Origin: an uncultured Clostridia bacterium
GTDB lineage: Bacteria; Bacillota; Clostridia; TANB77; CAG-508
Assembly: GCA_948976265.1 (NCBI GenBank)
Contig: CARFUA010000008.1
Coordinates: forward strand, 1 to 64,000
Direction of reading: 5' to 3'
DNA: 64,000 bases
Under the pieces are notes generated by a model. That model was not told where the DNA came from, made no database searches, and was given only the letters and a program-made list of their open reading frames with translations. The position numbers were made by a program, and so were the translations under genes. Positions 56,199-64,000 of this stretch are shown here, in pieces (the first letter of the stretch is position 1; the number at the start of each line of letters is the position of its first letter).

Positions 56199-56726
56199 TT
56201 AATCTTCTTCTGGTACTGGTAATCCCAATTTCTTTAGTGGTATGTATTCAAAATAATATTGACATCTTACACTTATGATATAATCTAACACATCTTTATA
56301 CTGTGGCTTTTTAAACCAGTCACTTAGTAAATAAACATATTCTACTTCAATATTAGCTCTTGATAAAAGTTTTTGATACTGTTTCTTCTTAAAGTCACAT
56401 GTTTGTAATTTCTCGTCAACTGAACCTGCAACTTGTTGAAACTTACATTCTATAATAAATAAAGTATTATCAATTATGACATAAATACAATCATCTGGTA
56501 ATAACTGTTTTGACAAAATTTCTTTCCAATCTATACCATATTCTTCTAAAAATTTATAAAATTGATGTTTCTTAAATACTCTCGCTACTAATTCATCCCT
56601 ATAATATACCTTATCTTTTTCTACTTTATAACCTTTTTGTTTATTCAAAAAAGTTGCTAAATCTGTCTTTCCTTCAAATGCTAAACCTGTTAAGGTATTA
56701 GCTCCTCCTATTCCATCTTTTATCAT
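56199..56726 (-). CDS. PD-(D/E)XK restriction endonuclease, type II-like
   Basis: 175 residues. The active-site layout is present: LPDDCIYVI (D78/D79), then LFIIECKFQQ (E93-x-K95), with an upstream Glu near FEGKTD. The ATG overlaps the stop of the preceding methyltransferase (ATGA), so they are translated together, as expected for a restriction-modification operon. The recognition sequence cannot be read from the protein. Confidence 0.82.
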   Translation of the reverse strand: MIKDGIGGANTLTGLAFEGKTDLATFLNKQKGYKVEKDKVYYRDELVARVFKKHQFYKFLEEYGIDWKEILSKQLLPDDCIYVIIDNTLFIIECKFQQVAGSVDEKLQTCDFKKKQYQKLLSRANIEVEYVYLLSDWFKKPQYKDVLDYIISVRCQYYFEYIPLKKLGLPVPEED

Positions 56727-57503
56727 TTCATTTCCTCCTTTATTTCTTCATATCTTCTTATCGATAAATCCAAATACTCTTTTTCTCTTTCTATTCCAAT
56801 ATAATTTCTTCCTAACTTGTATGCTGCAATTCCTGTTGTTCCACTTCCACTAAAAGGATCTAAAACTATATCATTTTCATCTGTAGATGCTAATATTATT
56901 CTCTCTAATATTTCTAATGGCTTCTGTGTTGGATGTTTACCACATTTCTTTTCTGATGGTTTTGTTAAACTTGTCGTCCAAACATCTTTCATCTGCTTTC
57001 CATTATTCATTTCTTTCATCAATTCATAATTAAACTTATATTTACATTTCTTTATATCTTTTCTTGCCCATAGTATTGTTTCTGTTGAATGTGTAAATGT
57101 TTTACAAGCTAAGTTAGGTGGCGGATTTGTTTTCTGCCAAGTTATATTGTTTATTATCTTAAATCCTTCTTCTTCAAGTGCCATACCAATTGAATAAATA
57201 TTGTGTAATGTTCCACTTATCCAAATTGTTCCATTATCCTTCAAAATTCTATAACATTCCTTTATCCACTTTTTATTAAACTTATGTTTATATTTCAATG
57301 AATCCGATTCATCCCATTTGCCTTTATTTACAGATATCATTTTTCCACCGACTACAGGTTATGCCATCATTTGATAAAAAATATGGTGGATCGGCAAATA
57401 TTGTATCAATTGATTTATTCTCAAACTCTTTTAATACTTTAAATATATCACCTTTTACTAATTTGAAATGTTCCTGATCATAATAGTATTTTCCTGTATA
57501 CAT
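56723..57503 (-). CDS. DNA methyltransferase (beta-class, DpnA-like), +1 CGG site
   Basis: About 259 residues. The catalytic motif DTIFADPPYFLSNDGIT is followed by TGT AGT, an extra C at 57350, then GGT GGA AAA ATG ATA TCT GTA AAT AAA GGC. Skipping it restores the well-known SGGK.VSVNKG motif of this family. The SAM motif DPFSGSGTTGIAAYKLGR lies near the C-terminus. The ATG at 57503 has GGAG seven bases upstream. Confidence 0.88.
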
Positions 57504-57515
57504 TACCACACTCCA

Positions 57516-58418
57516 TTATACATCATAATTGGTTACTAATATTTCTGATATCTTTCCTCTTCCATTTGAATTTGCATTTATCATTCTACTTGCCTGTATT
57601 TCATCTATATGAAAACCTTGATATATGTTATCAAAAAAAGTATCCTCTTTGTTGATATTTTTAGGATTTGAATTACTTAGCATTAGCTTGGCGTTTCGTT
57701 CATTTAGATTTCGATAAAATACTGCCAACTCTTTTTGATTATCATCATTAAAATCTTCTTTCGTATAAGATGTAAAGCCAGACGTTACATTTAATGGTCT
57801 GTATGGTGGATCAAAATACACAAATGTATTTTCTGTTACATATTCCATACTTCTACTATAATCTCCATACTGAAATTGAACATTTTGAATTAATTTTGAT
57901 AAATTTCTTAAATTTTCTTCATCACATATGGTAGGATTTTTATAACTTCCAACTGGAACATTAAATTTCCCAGCTTTATTTACTCGATATAATCCATTAA
58001 AGCAAGTCCTGTTTAAATATATGAATTGCGCAGCTCTTTGAACATTTTGCTCATTTTCTTTTACTGTGTAATTGTTATATTTATTCCTTATATTATAAAA
58101 ATAGTCTTTCCTTTCTTCTTGTCCTAATTGTAAATATTCTGTTTCTATTTGCTTTAAGTTTGTTATTAATTCTTCTACATTAATTTTAATAACCTGATAA
58201 GAATTGATTAAATCAATATTGATATCAAATGCATATGCTTCCTGCACCTTATATTTTTGCAATATATCAATTAGCACCGCCCCACCACCAACAAATGGTT
58301 CTATGTATCTTTCTATTATTCCGTTTTTTAACTCATAGGGATAGAAATTATTTAATTGTGGTATTAAACTTCCTTTTCCTCCCGCCCATTTTACAAATGG
58401 CCTTACTTTTTCTGACAT
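57516..58418 (-). CDS. DNA adenine methylase (Dam/DpnM family)
   Basis: 300 residues. SAM-binding RPFVKWAGGKGSLIPQ, EPFVGGGAVLIDIL, and catalytic FVYFDPPYRPLN. These are alpha-class N6-adenine methyltransferase signatures. It is first of four linked genes (methylase, methylase, nuclease, methylase). The first pair resembles the DpnM/DpnA arrangement of GATC systems; GATC specificity is an inference. No frameshift. Confidence 0.92.
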   Translation of the reverse strand: MSEKVRPFVKWAGGKGSLIPQLNNFYPYELKNGIIERYIEPFVGGGAVLIDILQKYKVQEAYAFDINIDLINSYQVIKINVEELITNLKQIETEYLQLGQEERKDYFYNIRNKYNNYTVKENEQNVQRAAQFIYLNRTCFNGLYRVNKAGKFNVPVGSYKNPTICDEENLRNLSKLIQNVQFQYGDYSRSMEYVTENTFVYFDPPYRPLNVTSGFTSYTKEDFNDDNQKELAVFYRNLNERNAKLMLSNSNPKNINKEDTFFDNIYQGFHIDEIQASRMINANSNGRGKISEILVTNYDV

Positions 58419-58515
58419 TTTTGTACCTCTATTTATATTTTTTTAATTGTATCATACTTTTTATAATTTTTCTATAACTTTAATAAAATCTTTCTATTTA
58501 TTGTATTATTCCTAA

Positions 58516-60855
58516 TCATTCTATAATCTCATACCCAGCAATTCGATATCCTTTCAATCTTCTTTCATACATTTTTTCCAAAACCTTCATATTATCTAAA
58601 TAATCATAAACAATCACTTTTTCTTTTTCCTCATGTTCCCTATGAAGCCTACCAACATATTGTATAATTCTGCCTTTCCACGAGACTGGCATCGTTAAGA
58701 ATAAAGTATCCAATCTTTTATCATCAAAACCTTCGCCAATTGAACCACTTGTGGCTAGTATAATTCTTGGTTTATTATTATCATCTGCGTCTTTTATAAT
58801 CGTTTTAATTTGATTTATCTTCTTTTTTCCCATATTTCCTTTGTATATCACAATTGGCACATCTAAATCTTGCAACAATTCTTTTAAAATCTGCAAATGT
58901 TCCACTCTTTCTGTTAAAACAATGGGAATTCTTCCTTCTAACACACATCTTTTAATATCTTCTACAATCATACTATTTCGAAAAGGATGATGACACATAT
59001 CATTTAAAATTTCAGCAATTTGCACTTTCTCTTTTTCCTCACTCGAAATATATTGATAATTCGTTTTCCTAACAACCACAATATGTTCCATTTCTTTATT
59101 CTGCTTTAATTCCGATGGACTTACTCGAATTCGGATATCTCCACATTGCATATAAATAATTTTATGCCAACCATCTTTTCTTATTGGCGTGGCTGTCAAA
59201 CCATAAACATGCTTACTTTTGACACTTTTAAGCACTTTTTCAAAACTAAAAGCAGCCACATGATGACACTCATCTACAATCACTAATCCATAAGATTTCA
59301 CTATTTCTTCTAAATTATCTTTCTTAAATAACGTTTGAAAGCTTGCCACATCTAATTTACCATTTAACTTATTTTTACTTGCTCCAATTTGTCCAATCTC
59401 TTTTTTATCGATATTCAGAAAATACGATAATCTATCTTTCCACTGCTCTAACAGACTATTTCGATTTACAATAATTAGCGTATTTGTTTTTAATTCAGAA
59501 ATTACACTACTGGCTACTACTGTTTTTCCAAAACCAGTCGTTGCACACAAAACTCCTGTGTCATATTTCAACAATTCTTGTTTTGCCTTCTCCTGTTTTT
59601 TATTTAAGTTTCCGCAAAACTTGTAATCCGTTTTTGTCCCTATTTCTCTCGTATCCTTTACAATTAATTTAACATTACTTTTCTCACATATTTCTACAAT
59701 TTTGTCCATACACCCTCGTGGCAATATTAAAAATCTTTCATCTTCTTCAAAACAACTAATAATTCTCGGCGTTGTTTTATAAAAAATCGGCATCCTTAAT
59801 TTTTGTAACTCGTAAAATTTCGGATTTGTAAAACTCGCTAATCTTTTCAAATATGTAATTTCATTAGGCAACAATTTTAACTTTTTGATATAAATTTGAT
59901 TATCCAATATACATTCAACATTATTCTCAAAAACAATATCTTTTATATTTTCTTTTTTCGGAATTTCATCATCTAATATTTCTTCCATAATTGGCTCATC
60001 GTAATCTTCTTTTTGGTATTTTTCTACAAAGTCATATACATCATTTGCTCCTAATCTCTTGATATTCAATAAAATATCCATTTGATTTTCGTCTGGTTCA
60101 AAATATCGATTCACAAAAACTGTTTTTCCTTCTTTTGCTAAATTTCCTTGAAATGGCAACGCAATTAAATTGCCAAATCCACCCTTTGGCATCGTATCTT
60201 GATTAGGAAATAATCGGTCATACGATTCCAAATCTAAATCCGCTTTTTCCATCGTTTTCGTCAATAATATATTTCCCATTTTTCGAGCAATTTTAGCAGG
60301 CAAACTTTCTTCAAAAAAAATCCAGCAATGTATTCCATTTCCAGAACGCGACTTTTCGACATAAATTGGAACATTCAATTCTGTGCAAGTATTCCAAAAA
60401 GCAGTTACATCTTTCTCATAGGTCTTCTTATCAAAATCAATCGCTAAAAAGTTACACAAATCTCCTGGTAGCAGTGGATAAATTCCTATCGTTATGTCAC
60501 CTTTTAAATGTTTTAAAATCACATCTTCTGTAATTGGCAATAATTCTCTAAATGGGCATTCATTACACTTTACTTTTGGCTTATCACATTTATAGTTATT
60601 AAATTCATTTTTGCAAACAGGCGAATAACCTGATTTTCCAGTTTTATTGCTTGTCCATTTTTTGGCATATAAATCCGTTCTACCTTTAAAAATCTCCATA
60701 AAAATTTTTACTTTTTCTTCATTGGAAATATTTTGTTTCTCTTTTTCTTGATTATCCTCTACTTTTCCGTATATTTTTTCTTTTAACTCATTATTTTCTT
60801 GCTCTAATTTTTTCACTAACTGTATCAATTCTTGTTTGCTTAAATTCTCTATCAA
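58516..60855 (-). CDS. TOTE-type primase fused to superfamily 2 helicase
   Basis: 779 residues. N-terminal coiled coil (about 5-40), a Cys-containing segment (CKNEFNNYKC..KVKCNECPF), an archaeo-eukaryotic primase-like domain (GIYPLLPGDLCNFLAIDFDK; VEKSRSGNGIHCWIFFEE), then a DEAD/DEAH helicase (ATTGFGKTVVASSV, VIVDECHH, GLTATPIRKDG, ILATSGSIGEGFDD). This is the layout described for TOTE conflict systems, proposed to act against mobile DNA. No linked TOTE nuclease is obvious except the restriction enzyme next door. Confidence 0.85.
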   Translation of the reverse strand: MIENLSKQELIQLVKKLEQENNELKEKIYGKVEDNQEKEKQNISNEEKVKIFMEIFKGRTDLYAKKWTSNKTGKSGYSPVCKNEFNNYKCDKPKVKCNECPFRELLPITEDVILKHLKGDITIGIYPLLPGDLCNFLAIDFDKKTYEKDVTAFWNTCTELNVPIYVEKSRSGNGIHCWIFFEESLPAKIARKMGNILLTKTMEKADLDLESYDRLFPNQDTMPKGGFGNLIALPFQGNLAKEGKTVFVNRYFEPDENQMDILLNIKRLGANDVYDFVEKYQKEDYDEPIMEEILDDEIPKKENIKDIVFENNVECILDNQIYIKKLKLLPNEITYLKRLASFTNPKFYELQKLRMPIFYKTTPRIISCFEEDERFLILPRGCMDKIVEICEKSNVKLIVKDTREIGTKTDYKFCGNLNKKQEKAKQELLKYDTGVLCATTGFGKTVVASSVISELKTNTLIIVNRNSLLEQWKDRLSYFLNIDKKEIGQIGASKNKLNGKLDVASFQTLFKKDNLEEIVKSYGLVIVDECHHVAAFSFEKVLKSVKSKHVYGLTATPIRKDGWHKIIYMQCGDIRIRVSPSELKQNKEMEHIVVVRKTNYQYISSEEKEKVQIAEILNDMCHHPFRNSMIVEDIKRCVLEGRIPIVLTERVEHLQILKELLQDLDVPIVIYKGNMGKKKINQIKTIIKDADDNNKPRIILATSGSIGEGFDDKRLDTLFLTMPVSWKGRIIQYVGRLHREHEEKEKVIVYDYLDNMKVLEKMYERRLKGYRIAGYEIIE

Positions 60856-60909
60856 TATAAACTCCTTTAAAATACATCATTTTTCTTTCTCTCTATATAT
60901 TCATCATCC

Positions 60910-62209
60910 TCAAATCAAAAATGTCGCATACAACGGCACCGACTTTATATTATTCTCAAACCCAAAGTTCTTTGTTGAAATTCTAATCCCATATTTAGGT
61001 TTATTTTCTCTCATATATATTTTTAAACTAGTTGATTTTACATTACTTCCACTTTTTACCTCCACTGGTATAATTCCATCCTCATTATATAGGATAAAAT
61101 CCACTTCAGCATTTCTTCCATATGTCCAATAATATAAGGATGTATCTTTCGATATAAACTCCTGTGCAATATAATTTTCCGTAATTGCCCCTTTAAATGC
61201 AAACGGTCTTTCTAACATAATATCTGGATATTTGATTTCTGAAATGGATGTTAATAATCCTACATCACTTAAATACAATTTAAACATATTCTCATCTATA
61301 TAAACTTTTAGCGGTATTTCAGGCTTTTTTATTTTATAGCTTGCTAAGACCATTCCACTTGATACTAGCCATTCAATCGGTGTTTCATATTTCCTTTTTC
61401 TCCCTTCTTCATCGATTAAATGATAGCGAAATGTTTTCTTATCTTTTGCCAATTGACTTGGTATATTTTTATATACTTTTTCAATCTTTACAGACTCAAT
61501 ATTGCTTTTTACATATTTCTTCATATCTGCAATATACATTTCAATAATATTGGATGTTATCTGCGAATCATATTTTAAGATATCCATATCATTTTCTATA
61601 AAATTATTGACTGACTCTGGCATCCCTCCCACGCATAAATATTGCTTATACAAGGTAAGTGCTTGCTCATGTGCAAAAGAAGGCATTGCCTCCATATTAG
61701 AATAACACTCTTTTATTTTCTCTAATAACATTTCTTTCCCTGTTGCCATTAAAAACTCTTCAAAATTCATTGGATACATATATTCCATTCTTATTTTTCC
61801 AACCGGAAATGAACTATTAAATCGATTTATTTTTACTCCCAACAAACTACCAGCACATACAATTTTATATGGTCTTACCGATTCATTAAAATACTTAAGC
61901 GAAACAATAAAATTTTCACTTACCTGAACTTCATCAAAAAATAATAACGTTTTGTCTAAATCTATCTTTTTACCAATATACAATTCAAGTTCTTCCAATA
62001 TTTTTTCTTCATCAATCGTTTTTTCAAATATATCCCTTATTTCTTTGTCTTTTTCCAAATTAAAATATAGATAATCTTCAAAATTTTCTCTTCCAAACTT
62101 ATCAATTGTATAAGTTTTACCAATTTGTCTTACTCCGAATTACCATTAATGGCTTTTGCATTCCAGATTCTTTCCAATCTAATAATTTCTTTTCAAATAA
62201 TCGAATCAT
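60910..62209 (-). CDS. AAA_14/DUF4143 ATPase, +1 CGG site
   Basis: About 432 residues after correction. It starts MIRLFEKKLLDWKESG (GGGGGAAAA RBS) and reaches LMVI; an extra C at 62137 then makes CGG. Skipping it gives GGA GTA AGA CAA ATT GGT AAA ACT, the Walker A loop GVRQIGKT. Walker B is LLFFDEVQ. The DUF4143 nuclease-like C-terminal domain ends with ADMKKYV...IPVEVKSGSNVKS. Without the shift the Walker A motif is out of frame. This family is common and of unclear role. Confidence 0.88.
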
Positions 62210-62648
62210 TACAATTTTCCCCCTATTTATTCTATTATTATCATAAAATAAAAAAATAGTCAATATTTTTGCCACTTTTTGTATTACTTTTTAATTCATT
62301 TTTGCCACTTTTTGCATGTGTTTTTTTAATATATTTGCCACTTAAGTAAAAAGAAACTTGTAATTTTTTCTTGAAAAACTATTGACAATTAATCGTTAGT
62401 CTTTTGATTAGTTTTATTCGTTCCACATTCAATTTTGTGGCTTTTAAAATTGTTTTTAGTATTAATTTTAGGTCAAAAAAATAAAGCTTTAAATTTTACT
62501 TTTAAAGTTTATAAATGCTTAATTATAATCCTATATACTTTTTTCTTAACATAGCAAAAAGCAAATACTTCACTAGAGTCTTAATAGCTACTCTTCTATA
62601 AAATATTTGCTTTTGCTAACAAGTTAATTTAGTCATTATCAATAATAA
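62210..62648. other. Non-coding stretch with short direct repeats
   Basis: No gene is seen. TTTTTGCCACTTTTTG occurs at about 62267-62282 and again at about 62303-62318, and a shorter TTTGCCACTT near 62335, spaced about 36 bases apart. The reverse strand leads into the AAA ATPase gene, so these could be operator sites upstream of it. A CCACA...TGTGG hairpin is near 62424-62443. Confidence 0.5.
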
Positions 62649-62969
62649 TCAATGATAGTAGTTCTTTGGGCCTCCAAGTACTTTGAATGAGACGTAAATC
62701 ACATCATTTTTTAACTCTGACAAATCGGTATAACATCCAATTTCAAAATTGTCATTTTTTAAAGCAATTTCTATTGCGTTACTAACTTCTACATGACGCC
62801 AACTGGGTGTTTCTCTGCCTAATCCATCCATTTTTAGATAAGCAATTTTAAATCCCTTTTCTATAAAACCTCTAGTCAATTTTGCTACATTAGAATTATT
62901 TTCTTTCGGATACCTTTCTTCAATCTCCTTCTTTGACAGAATTTTTATTGTCCGATTTCTCCAACTCAT
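62649..62969 (-). CDS. Hypothetical element protein with a zero-frame CGG (106 aa)
   Basis: It starts MSWRNRTIKILSKKEIEERY with an ideal AAGGAGG eight bases upstream. No family is recognised. Codon 6 is CGG (N-R-T). A +1 shift there would hit a stop two codons later, so this gene either reads CGG as Arg, is switched off by shifting, or is a recent arrival not adapted to the host. It is a useful counter-example to the CGG rule. Confidence 0.65.
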   Translation of the reverse strand: MSWRNRTIKILSKKEIEERYPKENNSNVAKLTRGFIEKGFKIAYLKMDGLGRETPSWRHVEVSNAIEIALKNDNFEIGCYTDLSELKNDVIYVSFKVLGGPKNYYH

Positions 62970-63096
62970 TGATTTTACCTCCTTAACAAATTTTTGTTTT
63001 ATTGTTAATAATAATTCTGATAACTTTCAGATATAACATTTATACCATATAATTATATATAAGTAAAGTGTTTTCATATTATTTGCTAAACTTATA

Positions 63097-63375
63097 CTAT
63101 TTAATTGTAATTTCAAACCTCACAACCGGATTTCTCTCCGCCAAAAAAACCTTCCTAATCTCAATACTTTCCGGCAATATTCTCCTTTCTTTCCAACCGT
63201 TCTTTTGTGTTACTTCCATATGTACCGTACTCTTACTCACTCCAAACTTCTTCGCTGCTCCGCGAACTGTATCTTTTGTATCAATAATATATTGAGCAAG
63301 TTTAATTGCTCTTTCTTCTATTGTTTTTTTACCATTTCCTGGCAAACCTTGTGAAACTGAAACAATATTTTTCAT
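63097..63375 (-). CDS. spoIIID: spoIIID, 5' part fused to element sequence
   Basis: MKNIVSVSQGLPGNGKKTIE then ERAIKLAQYIIDTKDTVRGA and AKKFGVSKSTVH match the N-terminal half and recognition helix of SpoIIID, an early mother-cell transcription factor made under sigma-E. At the repeat (63219-63227) the frame passes into element DNA and ends with an unrelated tail (MEVTQKNGWKERRILPES...). The native continuation is at 49187-49332. The joined protein would be about 100 residues, close to B. subtilis SpoIIID (93). A GAATACAAT box upstream (near 63408) resembles a sigma-E -10 but is weak evidence. Confidence 0.88.
   Translation of the reverse strand: MKNIVSVSQGLPGNGKKTIEERAIKLAQYIIDTKDTVRGAAKKFGVSKSTVHMEVTQKNGWKERRILPESIEIRKVFLAERNPVVRFEITIK
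63219..63227. repeat. Attachment-site core, right end
   Basis: TATGTACCG, identical to 49333-49341. On the coding strand it spans ACG GTA CAT A within the SpoIIID helix-turn-helix codons S-T-V-H. Confidence 0.85.
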
Positions 63376-63473
63376 AAAGAAAACCCCCAAACAAATACAT
63401 TTGTTTCATTGTATTCGTTGGGAGAATCAGTTAGAACTTTTTTATCTATTGTTCTATATTTTACTTTCTAAAC

Positions 63474-64000
63474 TTAACTCCATTCTTTTTTATTTTCAAA
63501 GAATTCTTCTCTTACACAATCCATTGAAAATTTATTCGTTGTAATAATCGTCGCTTCTTTTGCTCTATCCGTTTCCTTTGTCTTTCCCGCATTTGATAAC
63601 CAATTATGAGACCCTATACACATATATCTTCCATCAATCATTAAAATTTTAGCATGCGTTGGCGGTTTATAAATAAAATTCTCTTTTCCTATCAGCTCAT
63701 ACATTTTCTCCGCAATATTTTGTATTTCTTCTTGTGTTGCAAAACCTAACGAATTTGACCTTTTTAATTCCTCCGCTAACATCATTACATCTGAAACAAT
63801 TTGTTTTCCCTTTCTATATCCAAACACAATTTTAATCTTACCATCTTTTTCTATAAATTCTCTCATATCTGCTAAAAACTCATCATTTATAACATTCTTC
63901 CTGAGCCATGGCGACATCATATAAATTTCCTTTTGCGCATTTTTTATAACATACCTTAAAAACTCATGATGTTGCTTTGCATCTATCATCACCCCATTGG
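63474..64000 (-). CDS. PLD-family (phospholipase D-like) protein, 5' end outside window
   Basis: At least 175 residues. The HKD-type motif THAKILMIDGRYMCIGSHNW is clear (H-x-K-x4-D...G-S-x-N). The frame stays open to the window edge, so the gene is longer and an earlier domain may lie beyond. It is upstream of spoIIID and outside the element. PLD domains occur in nucleases and lipid enzymes; which applies is unknown. Confidence 0.78.
   Translation of the reverse strand, partial: NGVMIDAKQHHEFLRYVIKNAQKEIYMMSPWLRKNVINDEFLADMREFIEKDGKIKIVFGYRKGKQIVSDVMMLAEELKRSNSLGFATQEEIQNIAEKMYELIGKENFIYKPPTHAKILMIDGRYMCIGSHNWLSNAGKTKETDRAKEATIITTNKFSMDCVREEFFENKKEWS

Larger units (their letters stand above)
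49333..63227. mobile_element. skin-like element interrupting spoIIID (about 13.9 kb)
   Basis: The element is bounded by a 9-bp direct repeat, has a serine recombinase gene at one end and is inserted inside spoIIID. It carries a recombinase, a decayed nadE, an AlbA/HATPase regulator, two small proteins, a three-methyltransferase restriction-modification locus, a TOTE-type primase-helicase, an AAA ATPase and a small unknown protein. No phage structural genes are seen. Excision would rebuild spoIIID exactly in frame, as skin does for sigK in other spore formers. Three of its genes use the same +1 CGG sites as the chromosome. Confidence 0.88.

Noticed and set aside
49333..63227. Complete prophage
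   Set aside because: No terminase, portal, capsid, tail or lysis genes are visible between the attachment cores.

Overview
This window is AT-rich, Gram-positive-type chromosomal DNA, most likely from an uncultured, spore-forming low-GC Bacillota (Clostridia-like). The reasons are strong AGGAGG ribosome binding sites, TTGACA/TATAAT promoters with 17-base spacers, sporulation genes (spoIIID, a BofC-domain protein), FtsEX with EnvC-like hydrolases, a sortase, ClpE, PlsY, family II pyrophosphatase and BspA/prepilin-like surface proteins. The lineage is inferred from gene content only. Nearly all genes are on the minus strand.

Layout. 1-1900: two small gene cassettes in tandem behind tRNA-Gly(UCC). 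2000-4500: small membrane-anchored proteins and a prepilin-like Ig-domain protein, then tRNA-Leu(UAG). 4767-10040: ftsE-ftsX, two EnvC-like M23 hydrolases and a CtpA-like protease, a cell-division peptidoglycan-hydrolysis operon. 10375-18801: prepilin-like BspA protein, YgjP-like metallopeptidase, methionine-gamma-lyase-family enzyme, WG-repeat protein, ppaC, a zinc-ribbon protein, gpsA and plsY. 19359-26782: cysteine desulfurase, Asn-rich membrane protein, truA, tsf, rpsB, a plus-strand small RNA, sortase and a short alaS. 26853-31247: glycosyltransferase/flippase-like cell-surface genes. 31244-40618: queH, ruvB, ligA, HD protein, pgsA, UPF0182, ftsY. 40795-44379 (plus strand): tyrS and clpE. 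44513-49054: BofC-domain protein, two-OB-fold SSB, and a MurD-like ligase overlapping a MurL-like epimerase. 49187-63375: spoIIID split by a mobile element of about 13.9 kb. 63474-64000: partial PLD-family protein.

Two observations stand out. First, eleven +1 frameshifts in nine genes, including gpsA, plsY (twice) and the cysteine desulfurase, all have the same form: a single extra C directly before a GGA or GGT glycine codon, so that the zero-frame codon is CGG. Reading [C]GGN as glycine restores full-length conserved proteins each time. I found no CGG used as arginine in the other housekeeping genes. This suggests CGG is unassigned or is decoded with a +1 shift in this organism.

Second, the early mother-cell sporulation regulator gene spoIIID is interrupted by an element bounded by a 9-bp direct repeat and carrying a serine recombinase at one end. 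Joining the two repeats recreates an intact reading frame of about 100 residues, so this looks like a skin-type intervening element in spoIIID. It carries a restriction-modification locus, a TOTE-type primase-helicase, an AAA ATPase and a decayed nadE whose codon use differs from its neighbours.
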